This document shows, piece by piece, positions 10,701 through 18,271 of a stretch of 64,000 nt of DNA. The stretch is from Novosphingobium sp. SG707 (lineage in GTDB: Bacteria > Pseudomonadota > Alphaproteobacteria > Sphingomonadales > Sphingomonadaceae): the NCBI RefSeq assembly GCF_012275515.1, contig NZ_JAAZQL010000001.1, forward strand, positions 355,006 to 419,005, read 5' to 3'. Below the pieces are notes generated by a model. It made no database searches. It was not told the DNA's origin and was given only the letters and a program-made list of their open reading frames with translations. A program made the translations under genes and the position numbers. Within the stretch, counting starts at the first letter, position 1, and the number at the start of each line of letters is the position of its first letter.

Positions 10701-13700
10701 AAGTGGCCAACGGCTCGCTCAACGTTGCCAGCGCCAATGCGCTGAGCAGCAACATGGCGCTTTACGTCAATCCCCAGCAGAACGGCGCGGCGCCCGTGCT
10801 CAACCTGCTGACCAATCAGGGGATCACCTCGCTCTACACCAACGTGGGCGGCGTAACCAATCTGTCGGCGGATCTCTCCACCAGCGCCTATACGCAGGTC
10901 GATGGTCGCCTCAATGTGCTGGCGGACGGCAGCGGCGCCACCACGCGCACCATCAACACGCCCTATCTGCTGGGCGCGACGAGCGGTGTGGTCAATCTGG
11001 GCAGCAATGCCACGCTCAACCTCAACCAGTCGGGCAATTCGCTCTATCAGGGCATTTTCACCGGCGGCGGGGCGCTGACCAAGACCGGCAACGGCACGCT
11101 GCTGCTGAGCGGGGCCAGCACCTTCACGGGGCCGCTGACCATCAATGGCGGCACCGTCGATACCACGCCGGGCGCCACCTTTGCCGACAGTCTGGATGTG
11201 ACCGTGGGCGCGGCGGGCACGTTGATTGCGGGCACGAACGACACGATCCATTCGTTGAGCAACAGCGGCACGACCACGGTCAACGCCGCCCTGTCGCTCG
11301 CCTCGCTGACCAACAATGCCGGGGGCACCACCAGCATCAACGGCGCGTTGACCAGCACCGGCGATGTGTCGAACGCAGGCACCCTCACTTTCGCTCAGGG
11401 CACCACCGGCACGATCGGCGGCGCGCTGAACAACACCGGTACGCTGACTTCACAAGGTGTGCTGCAGGTGGCGGGTCTGTTCACCAACGGGGCCTCGGCA
11501 ACCGCCAATCTGGGCACCACGGGCGGCAGCAGCTTTGGCAGCCTGAGCAATGCGGGGATGCTCAACGTCAACTCCGTCCTGCTGGTCACCGGGGCTGCGG
11601 CCAACAGCGCGGGCGGCACGGTCAACCTCAATGCCGGGACGCTCTCGGAACTGGGCAGCCTGAACAATGCGGGCACTTTCACCGCCTCGTCCTCGCTGCT
11701 GGTTGACCACAATGTCACCAACAGCGGCACGCTGACGCTGAATGCGGGCAACACCTATCAGTTCGACAGCCTGACCAACAGCGGCGCAATTGCCGCCAAG
11801 GCCGACCTCTATGTGGCCAATGCCTATACCCAGAATGCGGGCAGCCTGGTCACCAGCAACAATGCCACGCTGACCACCGGCTCGCTCTCGGGCGCGGGCG
11901 GCACGATCACGCTCAACGGCACCAGCACCTTCAACATCAACCAGACCGCCAACGGCACCTATTCGGGCGTCATCAACGGCACGGGCACGGTGCAGAAATA
12001 CGGCACCGGCGTTCTCACGCTGAACGGCGGAGTCGACAGCTTTGCTCCCAGCGCGCTCTCGATCCACTTTGGCGGCGTGACGGTGGCCACGGCCGACCTG
12101 CTCGATCATGCGCTCAATGTGCAGATCGACACGCCCGGCACGCTGACCCTGCAGGCCAACCAGACGATCCACAATCTGACCGGCAGCGGCGTGCTGAACA
12201 TCGGCACCAACCTGCTGACGCTGGCCAATGGCGGTTCGTTCAGCGGCGCGGTGCAGGGCACGGGCAATGTGGCGGTGTCGAGCGGCACCTTCAACCTGAG
12301 CGGCCAGAGCAGCTCCACCTCTGGCACGTTCAGCACCAACACCGGAACCACGCTCAACATCACCCAGACCGGCAGCATCGTTGCCCCGACGGTGACGCTG
12401 GCCAATTCGACGGTGAACCTGTCGGGTGCCATCACCGGCACCACGGTCAATGTCGCAGGCACGCTGCTGCACATGGGCAATGGCATCGATCTGGGCCAGA
12501 GCGGTGCGACCTCGGGTCTGGTGACTTCCGCCAACACCTATGTCATCAACAGCGGCTCGATCACCGGTAACGGCTCGATCACCGGCAACACCTTCGTGGG
12601 CGGCACCACGGCGGGCACGATCGCGCCGGGCAACTCGCCGGGCGTGCTCACCTTCGGCAACCTGAATTTCGGCAACAATTCCAGCGCCGTGATGCAGATC
12701 GACGGCAATGCCGGGGCGGGCGCCACCGACGGGTATGACCAGATCATCGTGACCGGCAACCTTGCGCTGTCGGGCTCCTCGGTGCTCAATCTCACCAAGT
12801 CGCTGCCCGCGAACAACTATGCCATTGCGCTGGGCTCGGGCATCCAGATCTTCAAGGTCGCGCCGGGCAAGACCTCGGGCTTCTTCGGCTCGGTGGTCAC
12901 GTCCAACTTTGCCCAGCCGGTGGCGCTCAACCTGTCGAACGGCACGGTCTATGGTCTGGGCAGCTATACGCCCGCCAGCTTCACGGCCGCGGTTGCCACG
13001 AGCGACAACCAGAAGGCGATCCTGAGCACGATGCTGGTCAATTCGACCGGCGGCACGCCGCAATATTACGGCGGCAATCTGCTGGGCGCGCTGACCTCGG
13101 CTCTGGCCGCAGGCGGGGCGAACACCGCCAGCGTCTTCCAGCGCTGGTCGCCGCAGGGCTATGGCTCGATCCTCGATCAGATGCAATTGGCTTCGCTGGA
13201 CGGTCTGGCCGAGGTCGGGGGCTATCAGAAGCTGAACCCCGGCCACATCCGGGCCACCGGCTCGATCGAGCGCAGCGGCATGGACGGCGTCAAGGTTGCG
13301 GGCGACACCTGGAACAAGCATCGCGGCATGGCCTACAACATCGGCTTCTCGGGCGATCTCAAGTTTGCCCAGCTCAATGTGACCTACAGCCACACCAACG
13401 GAAACTACTCGAACGACTATCTGACGGGTTCGATGCCGGGCGACCAGTTCGCCGCGGGCTTCTCGGCTCCGTTGACCCGCGATCAGGCGCTGCGTCTGTT
13501 CGGTCGCTTTGCCTATGGCACCTATTCGGCGCACGGCAAGCGCGTCATGCTGACCGGCGTGGCCGATTATACGGCCAATGGTGCCAGCACGACGACCTAT
13601 GGCGGCGGGCTTGAATATCTCAAGAGCCATGGCGCGCTCACGCTCGACCTGACTGCGGAATATATGGGCATGACGCAGAAGACCAAGGCCTTCACCGAAA

Positions 13701-14053
13701 GCAGCGTCACGGCCAGCCCGCTCGACCTGTTCACCATCGGTGCGATGAACCGCAACCAGCAACTGGGCCGTCTGCGCGCCAAGTTCGACTATGGCTTCTC
13801 CAAAGTGGTGGGCGGCTATGTCGATCTGGGCTACACCCATGCCTTCGGCAAGGGGCAGACCCTGGTCGGCGCAACGCAGGTTGCCGATCCGATCGCCTTC
13901 TCGCTCAAGGGCAGCGGCCTGGCCGCCGATCGTATTCAGGCCAGCGCCGGTCTGCGCTTCACGATCAGCCAGTCGGTGCAGATCAACGCCGACGGCGGCG
14001 TGGGCAACAATGGGCTGTTCCGCTTTGGCGGCGGGGCGCGCATCGTCTTCTGA
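4751..14053 (+). CDS. Giant autotransporter adhesin (type V secretion), 3,100 residues
   Basis: The chosen ATG gives a clean Sec signal peptide (MKQRRGWLLSSSILALGAMA, cleavage expected after ATALAQ, about residue 29); an in-frame ATG at 4733 would add six residues. Order: beta-helical N-terminal part with FANNTVTGG; about four ~60-residue units of the GLxVGxxVxGxxVPxxTVIT type (about residues 230-530); a short helical insert; a Gly/Ala-rich stretch (about 655-770); autotransporter passenger repeats with TYSGTTEI and GAGGLTKTG motifs; and a C-terminal autotransporter beta-barrel (about 2810-3100) ending in aromatic Phe (GGGARIVF). The passenger would be exported through its own barrel to the cell surface, probably for adhesion or autoaggregation. 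It is divergent from the BapA-like adhesin. A hairpin terminator follows at 14082. Long reverse-strand frames over this gene are composition artefacts. Confidence 0.9.
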   Translation: MKQRRGWLLSSSILALGAMASLPATALAQSAPVNVTNGSGGSGFVVSGDTSLQAANPTKVVGSNVSVGSNSSQTVFTNYATAGGNGSGGGAGLGGVFFVDNGATLTLNNVSFANNTVTGGQGGGIATSSVAPIAFTVTGVTADASAAQIYRPSLSNGSSSLITYNNGQYYLTGVVATGDNQLITQGAGVAVAGQNNGASVAGTVGSTISSITNVGVDANGNALNLITFADAIALPTSDLVTGTVTLASTTVTLGNSVNVSMLQRGQKVFLSDGTTATIASITYDSTDPSNPVITGFTLDHAVANVTVTAVSVTEVNVARFATATTSTLSNTITPIAGMTGFKVGMVITGNGVPANTVVTAVNANTGAITLSNQVDLSQVYSFKGTFSPLISNTGGNAVVQVNSLTGLAVGETVSGTGIPNGTVITAINTTTNQITLSNVIASNGVSAINASKEIMTFNPVLAVNQTGGSTGTVTVGTTTGLMVGHLLVGSNVPANAVITSINTANNTVSYRIDAAAGNLNTGGSMNNLAYIGTVGGNGSGGADGSAFSAIFVDGEGSPGNNGRNASNGANAPGGRGGVGGSGSAGVPFNAQQTLAVANDALTLGFDISEAAAALAQFTPNFAESAIKVARAAVDGVTLADDILALVTWNIALANGTVAHGGAGGQGGNGGAGSTFYGGGAGGQGGSGGAGALSQTDGGAGGAGGAGGAGGFGAGGGSGGLGGAGGSGGQSIAGADGTGGTAGFGGGVGSTGTSGGGGGSGFGGAIFVRSGGTLVLQGNGIFQNNAAIAGSSNNGGAAGQAAGADMFIMTGSNVTLQPGTGNTITFYDSIADDSASSIGTASIAAGSGASLKIVGGGTVQFLGANTYSGTTEISGATLEAQDGTGINAMSHILFDGSGTIGAGLSTSSAGVLLSGGTFSRAVGSQPNNVSWAGSGGFAATSGGLTVNLGSINGGVGPALTWNSGGFVTTGSTLVFGSDAVDATGSVNFLNAINLSGLNGKIAVLHNSGAATNGSTSFDAVMQGAISGGTLTVNDAANGYAGSLLLSAQNNLSGITVNAGQVSTTNGTTSGRLMNAVSGGSVQVNGGSLVLGGAEALTTVNVAAGGLLVAAGATTATAINNAGTTTFGNTLSANSITNSGGLSLLGSTTLTGGVTNQSTGTLWQLANVSAASAANNASGIWDLSGNLTTTGTVTNDGLLNVVGTLSGDMLSETAATRTINTSGFGGASSGNVNLGGLYNTANTLVINQSGTSTYSGIFSGAGGLTKTGAGLLNLAGANTFTGPLAINGGTINTTAGGTFADTLDVTVGAAGTYVVGTNDTIHSLSNSGTTTVNAGLNLATLTNNATGNATVNGSLTSSGDVSNAGTLGFASGSTGSIGGALNNTGALTSAGQLTVSGLFTNALGANATLGSAGWTLLDSLTNNGTLTASSPLTVTHAVTNNGTGTLTLNAGSQGQFGSLTNAGTVNVNDSLNVSGAYTQNAGTLTVAGGKTLTTGSFSGAGGTVTLNGTGNVFTINQSADGTYAGVVTGTGGVYKQGAATLTLAGAANSFTPGQLIVHEGGVTVQNAGILGGALPVRTDAAGTLTLLGDQSILGLLNNGTTNLVADLTTSSTVINNGLLNVIGTVSGNPAVETAATRTINTAGFSGASTGNVNLGGLQGAANTLVINQSGYSLYAGVFSGAGALTKTGNGGLSLAGASTFAGPLTVNAGWIDTSAGGTFADTLDATVAANAGLYLGTNDTIHSVNNSGYTYVGATIGLTTLNTTSTGYTQVYNTLNASGDVSNAGTTRFSTGSVENLAGNLVNTGDLRSRGTLSVAGLFTNDTTGTATLGSGIYANNGTSQFGAMLNNGLIDAYTPLTVTGNATNSATGTLNLHLGSAPAFGSLNNSGTINVSDNLSVSGAYVQDAGTLSLADHLVMNTGSFSGAGGSVLLGDSTGWAINQTTDGTYYGAIGSLSGNASTASIFKYGAAALTLNGGQGSVMASLLEVANGSLNVASANALSSNMALYVNPQQNGAAPVLNLLTNQGITSLYTNVGGVTNLSADLSTSAYTQVDGRLNVLADGSGATTRTINTPYLLGATSGVVNLGSNATLNLNQSGNSLYQGIFTGGGALTKTGNGTLLLSGASTFTGPLTINGGTVDTTPGATFADSLDVTVGAAGTLIAGTNDTIHSLSNSGTTTVNAALSLASLTNNAGGTTSINGALTSTGDVSNAGTLTFAQGTTGTIGGALNNTGTLTSQGVLQVAGLFTNGASATANLGTTGGSSFGSLSNAGMLNVNSVLLVTGAAANSAGGTVNLNAGTLSELGSLNNAGTFTASSSLLVDHNVTNSGTLTLNAGNTYQFDSLTNSGAIAAKADLYVANAYTQNAGSLVTSNNATLTTGSLSGAGGTITLNGTSTFNINQTANGTYSGVINGTGTVQKYGTGVLTLNGGVDSFAPSALSIHFGGVTVATADLLDHALNVQIDTPGTLTLQANQTIHNLTGSGVLNIGTNLLTLANGGSFSGAVQGTGNVAVSSGTFNLSGQSSSTSGTFSTNTGTTLNITQTGSIVAPTVTLANSTVNLSGAITGTTVNVAGTLLHMGNGIDLGQSGATSGLVTSANTYVINSGSITGNGSITGNTFVGGTTAGTIAPGNSPGVLTFGNLNFGNNSSAVMQIDGNAGAGATDGYDQIIVTGNLALSGSSVLNLTKSLPANNYAIALGSGIQIFKVAPGKTSGFFGSVVTSNFAQPVALNLSNGTVYGLGSYTPASFTAAVATSDNQKAILSTMLVNSTGGTPQYYGGNLLGALTSALAAGGANTASVFQRWSPQGYGSILDQMQLASLDGLAEVGGYQKLNPGHIRATGSIERSGMDGVKVAGDTWNKHRGMAYNIGFSGDLKFAQLNVTYSHTNGNYSNDYLTGSMPGDQFAAGFSAPLTRDQALRLFGRFAYGTYSAHGKRVMLTGVADYTANGASTTTYGGGLEYLKSHGALTLDLTAEYMGMTQKTKAFTESSVTASPLDLFTIGAMNRNQQLGRLRAKFDYGFSKVVGGYVDLGYTHAFGKGQTLVGATQVADPIAFSLKGSGLAADRIQASAGLRFTISQSVQINADGGVGNNGLFRFGGGARIVF
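8396..12200 (+). repeat. Three ~1.26-1.29 kb passenger modules in the autotransporter
   Basis: The segment coding TRTINT, SGxxNLG, LxINQSG, YxGxFSGxGxLTKTG and FTGPLxINxG recurs at 8396, 9656 and 10949, spacings of exactly 1,260 bp and then 1,293 bp (420 and 431 codons). Each module continues with GTNDTIHSxxNSG, SGDVSNAGT, FTN and NGTYxGxI blocks. The copies are clearly homologous but diverged, so this is older duplication within the passenger. The right boundary is approximate. Confidence 0.75.
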
Positions 14054-14081
14054 TCGCGCTTCGGGTCTTTCTGACAAGAGC

Positions 14082-14113
14082 AAGGGGTTGGCTTTCGGGC
14101 CGGCCCCTTTTTC
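14082..14113 (+). terminator. Rho-independent terminator after the autotransporter
   Basis: AAGGGGTTGGC pairs with GCCGGCCCCTT (two G-T pairs) around a TTTCGG loop, followed by a T-rich run at 14108-14112. It lies 28 bp after the stop codon. Confidence 0.8.
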
Positions 14114-14407
14114 TTTGTGCGGAAGGGGGCTTTCGGGCCGGGCGCCTTGCCCTGATCCCTGAGAGGCACACTGGCTATGATGAGAACCACCGACGATCAG
14201 GTCGGCGCGGGCGGGAATCCTGCGGACTTCCGCTTGTTCATCAACAGGTTGCCGGAGGCGGGGCCTGATCCCTGAGCACCTTTCCTTCGGCGATTACCTG
14301 TGACCGATCCACCATAGGGCCGGGTCATCCTTGCCACAGTTGGGCGGGCTTTCGTCCGGGATCGTCTGCTTATGGTGTCTGCATTCTTGACAGCCCCATA
14401 CGTATGA

Positions 14408-14425
14408 CCTTATTTATAAGATAAA
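14408..14425 (-). promoter_or_regulatory. Candidate GntR operator upstream of the galactan TonB receptor
   Basis: Read on the minus strand the site is TTTATCTTATAAATAAGG. It matches 14 of 17 positions of the element at 25251 (TTTATCATATAAATAGA), which sits beside the gntR gene. It lies 45 bp before the receptor start. Operator function is inference from recurrence in front of the galactose genes. Confidence 0.5.
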
Positions 14426-14470
14426 TGAGATTCCAAAACGATTAACGCCAGGCCTTAAGGGAGGGTATTC

Positions 14471-17059
14471 GTGATTCGCAAAACATATGGCGCCGCAATG
14501 GTGAGCGCTCTGGCATTGGCTGTGGCCGCAAGCCCGGTTTGGGCGGCCGATGAGGCCCCGGCGCCGCAGGATATTGTCGTTACCGGCCTGCGCGCCTCGC
14601 TGCGCGACGCCATCTCGGCCAAGCGCGCCTCGGCCGTCGTGACCGAGACGATTTCCTCCAAGGATATCGGCGTCTTGCCCGATGTGACCATCGCCGATGC
14701 GCTGGCCCGCCTGCCGGGCGTGACGGCCACGCGCGACCGCGGCAATGCCAGCCAGGCTTCGGTGCGTGGCCTCGGCCCCCGTCTGGTGCTGGGTCTGGTC
14801 AACGGGCGCGAAGTGGCTTCCTCCGAGCCGGACCGCAATGTCCGCTGGGAAATCTATCCTTCCGAAGCCGTGTCGGGCGTGACCGTTTATAAATCGCAGG
14901 GCGCCGATCTGATCGCGGGCGGTGTGGCCGCCACGATCGACATCCGCACGATCCGCCCGCTCGATTATGTCGGGCCGCACTTCATCATGCGCGCCGGGGC
15001 CCAGATGAACGATCCCGGCTTCCGCATTCCCAATTATGACAATGTGGGCACGCGCGGCAGTGTGCAATATATCACGCGCCTGACCGACACGCTGGGCCTC
15101 TCGCTGGGCGGGACCTATCAGAAACAGAAGAACGGCTATTCCTCGTTCCAGGGCTGGGGCTATAACAATGCCGACGCCGGCAACAGCCCGCCCACCTATA
15201 ACGGCCAGTCCGTCAACGCCCCGTGGGGCGCGCAGGCCGAGGTCAAGGCGCTGATCGAGGAGCGCTGGAGCACCAGCGCGGGCCTGCAGTGGAAGCCGGA
15301 CGATCACTGGGACGTGAACGCCGATTTCCTCTATTCCAATGTGAAGATCAACGAGAACCAGTTCCAGCAATGGCATGGCGGCTGGGGCGATTGGGGCGGC
15401 ACCTTGCCCGATGACACCTATGGCGCGGGCCAGTTCACTCTGGCGGGCAACGATATCGTTGGCGCCACGGTGGGCAATTACAAGACCACCGTCACCAATG
15501 TGATCGCCAAATATACCGAGGACAAGAACCTGCTGGCGACGGGCCTGAATGCCCGTTACCGCGCCGATGATGTCACGGTGAAGTTTGACGCTTCCTATTC
15601 GCAGGCGCGCCGCAACAACGCATGGGCCGCGCAGGAATGGAACGTCTGGCCCCAGAGCGTGACCTTCAACACCGCCGCAGGCGTCGTCCCTTCGATCTCG
15701 ACGGCCACCGATGTGACCGCCGCCTCGGCCCAGTCCTATGCGGGCACAGGCCTGACCGGGCCGCAAAGGCTGGTCGATGCGCTGGGCGCCATGGCGCTGG
15801 ATTTCAATTACAAACTGCATGGCGGCATCGTCACCGCGCTCAATGCCGGTCTGCGCTATTCCAACCGCATCAAGAGCTTCAACTCGCTGACCGGCGGCAC
15901 GGTTAATCTGACAACCACGCCCAATTTCTCGTCTTTCAATATCACTGGCGGCGGCTTCAGCTTCCCCAACATGCTCTATGCCAATTATGACGCGATTTCC
16001 TCGCTCAACCTGAACACCGCGACGCAGGACAAGACCCAGTACTGGCGCGTGCGCGAGGATGATTTCGAGGCCTATGCGATGGCCGAACTGGCGGGTAGTC
16101 TGGGCGCTGTGCCTTATTACGGCAATCTGGGCGTGCGCATGGTCGATGTGTCGACCGGATCGAGCGCCTATCAGGGCGTGACATCGTGGAACGGCAGCGC
16201 CAATGTCACGACCTACAATCCGGTCTATGCGCCCAACCATTATTTCCGCGTGCTGCCCAGCCTCAACCTCAATTTCGACCTGAACGATCACCTCAAGCTG
16301 CGCGCGGGTGTGGCGCGGGTGCTCAGCCGCCCGCCGCTCGACGAATTGCGCGCCAGTCAGAACCTGTCCTACTATCCGCCCTCCTACCTTTCGGGAAGCG
16401 CGGGCAATCCCAACCTCAAGCCCTTCATGGCGACGCAGGGTGATCTCAGCCTTGAATATTACTTCCACAAGGATGCGGTGATCGCGCTGGCGGGCTATTA
16501 CAAGGATGTCGACAGCAATGTCGGCTATACCCAATATCCGGCCAATGTCGGGGGCACGACCTATACGATCACCGGCCCTGCCAATGGCAAGGGCGGCTAT
16601 CTTGCGGGCACAGAGCTGTCGGTCTCCACCCCCTTCTGGTTTGTGCCGGGCCTGTCGAACTTCGGGGTCTATGCCAATGCCGCGCTGGTGGATTCGAACC
16701 TGAAGGAAATGACGCCCACCTATAATCCGTTGCCCGCCGTGGGCATGGCCAAATTTACCAGCCAGTTCGACCTGTGGTATTCGGGCCATGGCGTGGATGC
16801 GCGCATCGGCATCAAGCATCACAGCCCCCAGACTGTGATCTTCGGTTGGGACGCCTCGAAGCTGACGCGGATGGAAAGCGAGACGATTGTGGGCGCCAGC
16901 GTGTCCTATGCGATCACCAAGGCGATCTCCCTGCGCGTTCAGGCCAACAACCTGACCAATCAGGCCGCGCGCTTCTATTACGCCAACGATCCCAATCAGA
17001 TCGCCCGTTATGAAAAGTATGGCCCCAGCTATCTGGCCGATGTGACCGTCAAGTTCTGA
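14471..17059 (+). CDS. TonB-dependent outer-membrane receptor, Xanthomonas/Caulobacter sugar-type
   Basis: 862 residues from a GTG start preceded by AAGGGAGGG. The Sec signal (cleavage near SPVWA-ADEA) is followed by the start of the receptor (DIVVTGLRASLRDAISAKR), a plug domain with DIGVLPDVTIADALARLPGV, and RGLGPR. A long 22-strand-type barrel ends in aromatic Phe (LADVTVKF). The ISxKDIGxLPD...ALxRLPGV signature is typical of the TonB-dependent receptor subfamily common in Xanthomonas and Caulobacter, often linked to carbohydrate import. It stands next to an endo-galactanase and beta-galactosidase and has a candidate operator shared with the dgo genes. It therefore probably imports galacto-oligosaccharides into the periplasm, powered by TonB-ExbBD. 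Substrate is inference from context. Confidence 0.85.
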   Translation: MIRKTYGAAMVSALALAVAASPVWAADEAPAPQDIVVTGLRASLRDAISAKRASAVVTETISSKDIGVLPDVTIADALARLPGVTATRDRGNASQASVRGLGPRLVLGLVNGREVASSEPDRNVRWEIYPSEAVSGVTVYKSQGADLIAGGVAATIDIRTIRPLDYVGPHFIMRAGAQMNDPGFRIPNYDNVGTRGSVQYITRLTDTLGLSLGGTYQKQKNGYSSFQGWGYNNADAGNSPPTYNGQSVNAPWGAQAEVKALIEERWSTSAGLQWKPDDHWDVNADFLYSNVKINENQFQQWHGGWGDWGGTLPDDTYGAGQFTLAGNDIVGATVGNYKTTVTNVIAKYTEDKNLLATGLNARYRADDVTVKFDASYSQARRNNAWAAQEWNVWPQSVTFNTAAGVVPSISTATDVTAASAQSYAGTGLTGPQRLVDALGAMALDFNYKLHGGIVTALNAGLRYSNRIKSFNSLTGGTVNLTTTPNFSSFNITGGGFSFPNMLYANYDAISSLNLNTATQDKTQYWRVREDDFEAYAMAELAGSLGAVPYYGNLGVRMVDVSTGSSAYQGVTSWNGSANVTTYNPVYAPNHYFRVLPSLNLNFDLNDHLKLRAGVARVLSRPPLDELRASQNLSYYPPSYLSGSAGNPNLKPFMATQGDLSLEYYFHKDAVIALAGYYKDVDSNVGYTQYPANVGGTTYTITGPANGKGGYLAGTELSVSTPFWFVPGLSNFGVYANAALVDSNLKEMTPTYNPLPAVGMAKFTSQFDLWYSGHGVDARIGIKHHSPQTVIFGWDASKLTRMESETIVGASVSYAITKAISLRVQANNLTNQAARFYYANDPNQIARYEKYGPSYLADVTVKF

Positions 17060-17120
17060 TGGAAAGGGCCTCCGGGGGACCATCCTTCTCCCGGCGGCCC
17101 TTCCGCCCTCTCTCACAGCA

Positions 17121-17155
17121 AAAGGGCCGCGAGGATTAATCCCTCGCGGCCCTTT
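17121..17155. terminator. Bidirectional terminator between convergent receptor and GH53 genes
   Basis: A 14-bp stem, AAAGGGCCGCGAGG at 17121-17134 pairing with CCTCGCGGCCCTTT, ending in TTTT on the plus strand and TTT on the other. A second GC-rich hairpin lies just upstream (about 17063-17103). Confidence 0.85.
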
Positions 17156-17175
17156 TCGGTTGCGCCGGTTTTGGC

Positions 17176-18258
17176 TTATTTCCGCGTCATTTCCATAAAG
17201 CGCATGACGGGCAGCGCCTCATGCCGCTTAATGTCGAACCATGCGGCATTTTCCCAATCCGATCCCACGCCCCAGCGCGTCTTGCATCCGGTCGAAACCC
17301 GGTCGGGCGCCCAATAGACCACGCCATTGCCGCCATTGGCCACCACCAGTTTCGTCAGGTCCTCCATATAGCGGGCCTGCCCCTCGCGGGTGACGGGATA
17401 TTCGGGCAGGGCCGAATCCGAACCCAGCAGGTTGGGCGTGGTGTCGCCATAGTCATTGGTAAAGGGATAGGCCGTTTCCACCACCCAGACATCGGCGCCA
17501 TAGCGCTTGTGGGCGGCATCGATCACCTTGCCCAGGCCCGCGAGGTTGTATTTCGACCATTTGGAATAATAGCTGATGCCGATGATGTCATAATCCATCA
17601 CGCCTGCCGCCGTCGCATCGTCGAACCAGCCGATGACATTTTCCGGCTGGGCTATATGCGGCATGACTTTCATCGGATGGGCATGGGCCTTGGCCGCCTC
17701 GCGCACGGCGGCAACGCCTGCGTTGATCAATCGCGCATTGCGTTCCCAGTTGATTTTGCCGTCCTTGGTGCCGCCCAGCATTTCCGGGTTTGTTTCATTG
17801 CCCACCTGAACAAAGGCGGGCAATTGCCCCTCGGCGGCCAGACGGTCGAGGATTTCGCGCGTGTAATTATGCAGCGCCTTGACCTGATCGTCGGTGGAAA
17901 GTTTGGCCCATGCGGCGGGCGCGATCTGCTTTTCACCATCGGCCCAATCGTCGGAATAATGGAAATCGAGCAGCACCTCCAGGCCTGCCGCATGGGCGCG
18001 GCGGATCGTCTTGAGCGCATCCTCATAGGTGCTGTATCTGGTCCAGCCCGGCGCGTTCCAGATGCGCACGCGCATGATATTGCCGCCATGCGCCTTCATC
18101 AGCGCAAAGGGATCGACGGGCTTGCCGCCCTCGCGAAAGACCGCGCCGCAATCCTCCATTTCATTGGTGAAGGACAGATCGGCGCCCAGATAGAGTTTGG
18201 GCGCGGCCGGTGTCGCGGCCGAAGCCAGCAGCGCGGCGGCAAGAAGTCCAAGGGCCAT
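17176..18258 (-). CDS. Exported arabinogalactan endo-beta-1,4-galactanase, GH53
   Basis: 360 residues. The ATG at 18258 starts directly into a signal peptide (MALGLLAAALLASAA) and is preferred over an in-frame TTG at 18288. Single GH53 TIM barrel: YLGADLSF near the N terminus, MRVRIWNAP, LLDFHYSDDWADGEKQ, the acid/base Glu in QVGNETNPEM (about E155) and the nucleophile Glu in VVETAYPF (about E261). GH53 enzymes cleave internal beta-1,4-galactosyl bonds in galactan and type I arabinogalactan. It is the last gene of a minus-strand operon, 13 bp after the GH2 gene. Expected role: outside or in the periplasm, producing galacto-oligosaccharides for the GH2 enzyme. Confidence 0.93.
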   Translation of the reverse strand: MALGLLAAALLASAATPAAPKLYLGADLSFTNEMEDCGAVFREGGKPVDPFALMKAHGGNIMRVRIWNAPGWTRYSTYEDALKTIRRAHAAGLEVLLDFHYSDDWADGEKQIAPAAWAKLSTDDQVKALHNYTREILDRLAAEGQLPAFVQVGNETNPEMLGGTKDGKINWERNARLINAGVAAVREAAKAHAHPMKVMPHIAQPENVIGWFDDATAAGVMDYDIIGISYYSKWSKYNLAGLGKVIDAAHKRYGADVWVVETAYPFTNDYGDTTPNLLGSDSALPEYPVTREGQARYMEDLTKLVVANGGNGVVYWAPDRVSTGCKTRWGVGSDWENAAWFDIKRHEALPVMRFMEMTRK

Positions 18259-18271
18259 GGGTTTTGCTCTT

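Noticed and set aside
4778..14083. Three very long minus-strand frames (4778-7420, 7436-11251, 11450-14083) under the autotransporter
   Set aside because: Open only because the repetitive GC-rich codons of the autotransporter avoid reverse stops; translations are Ala/Arg/Gly-rich without family resemblance.
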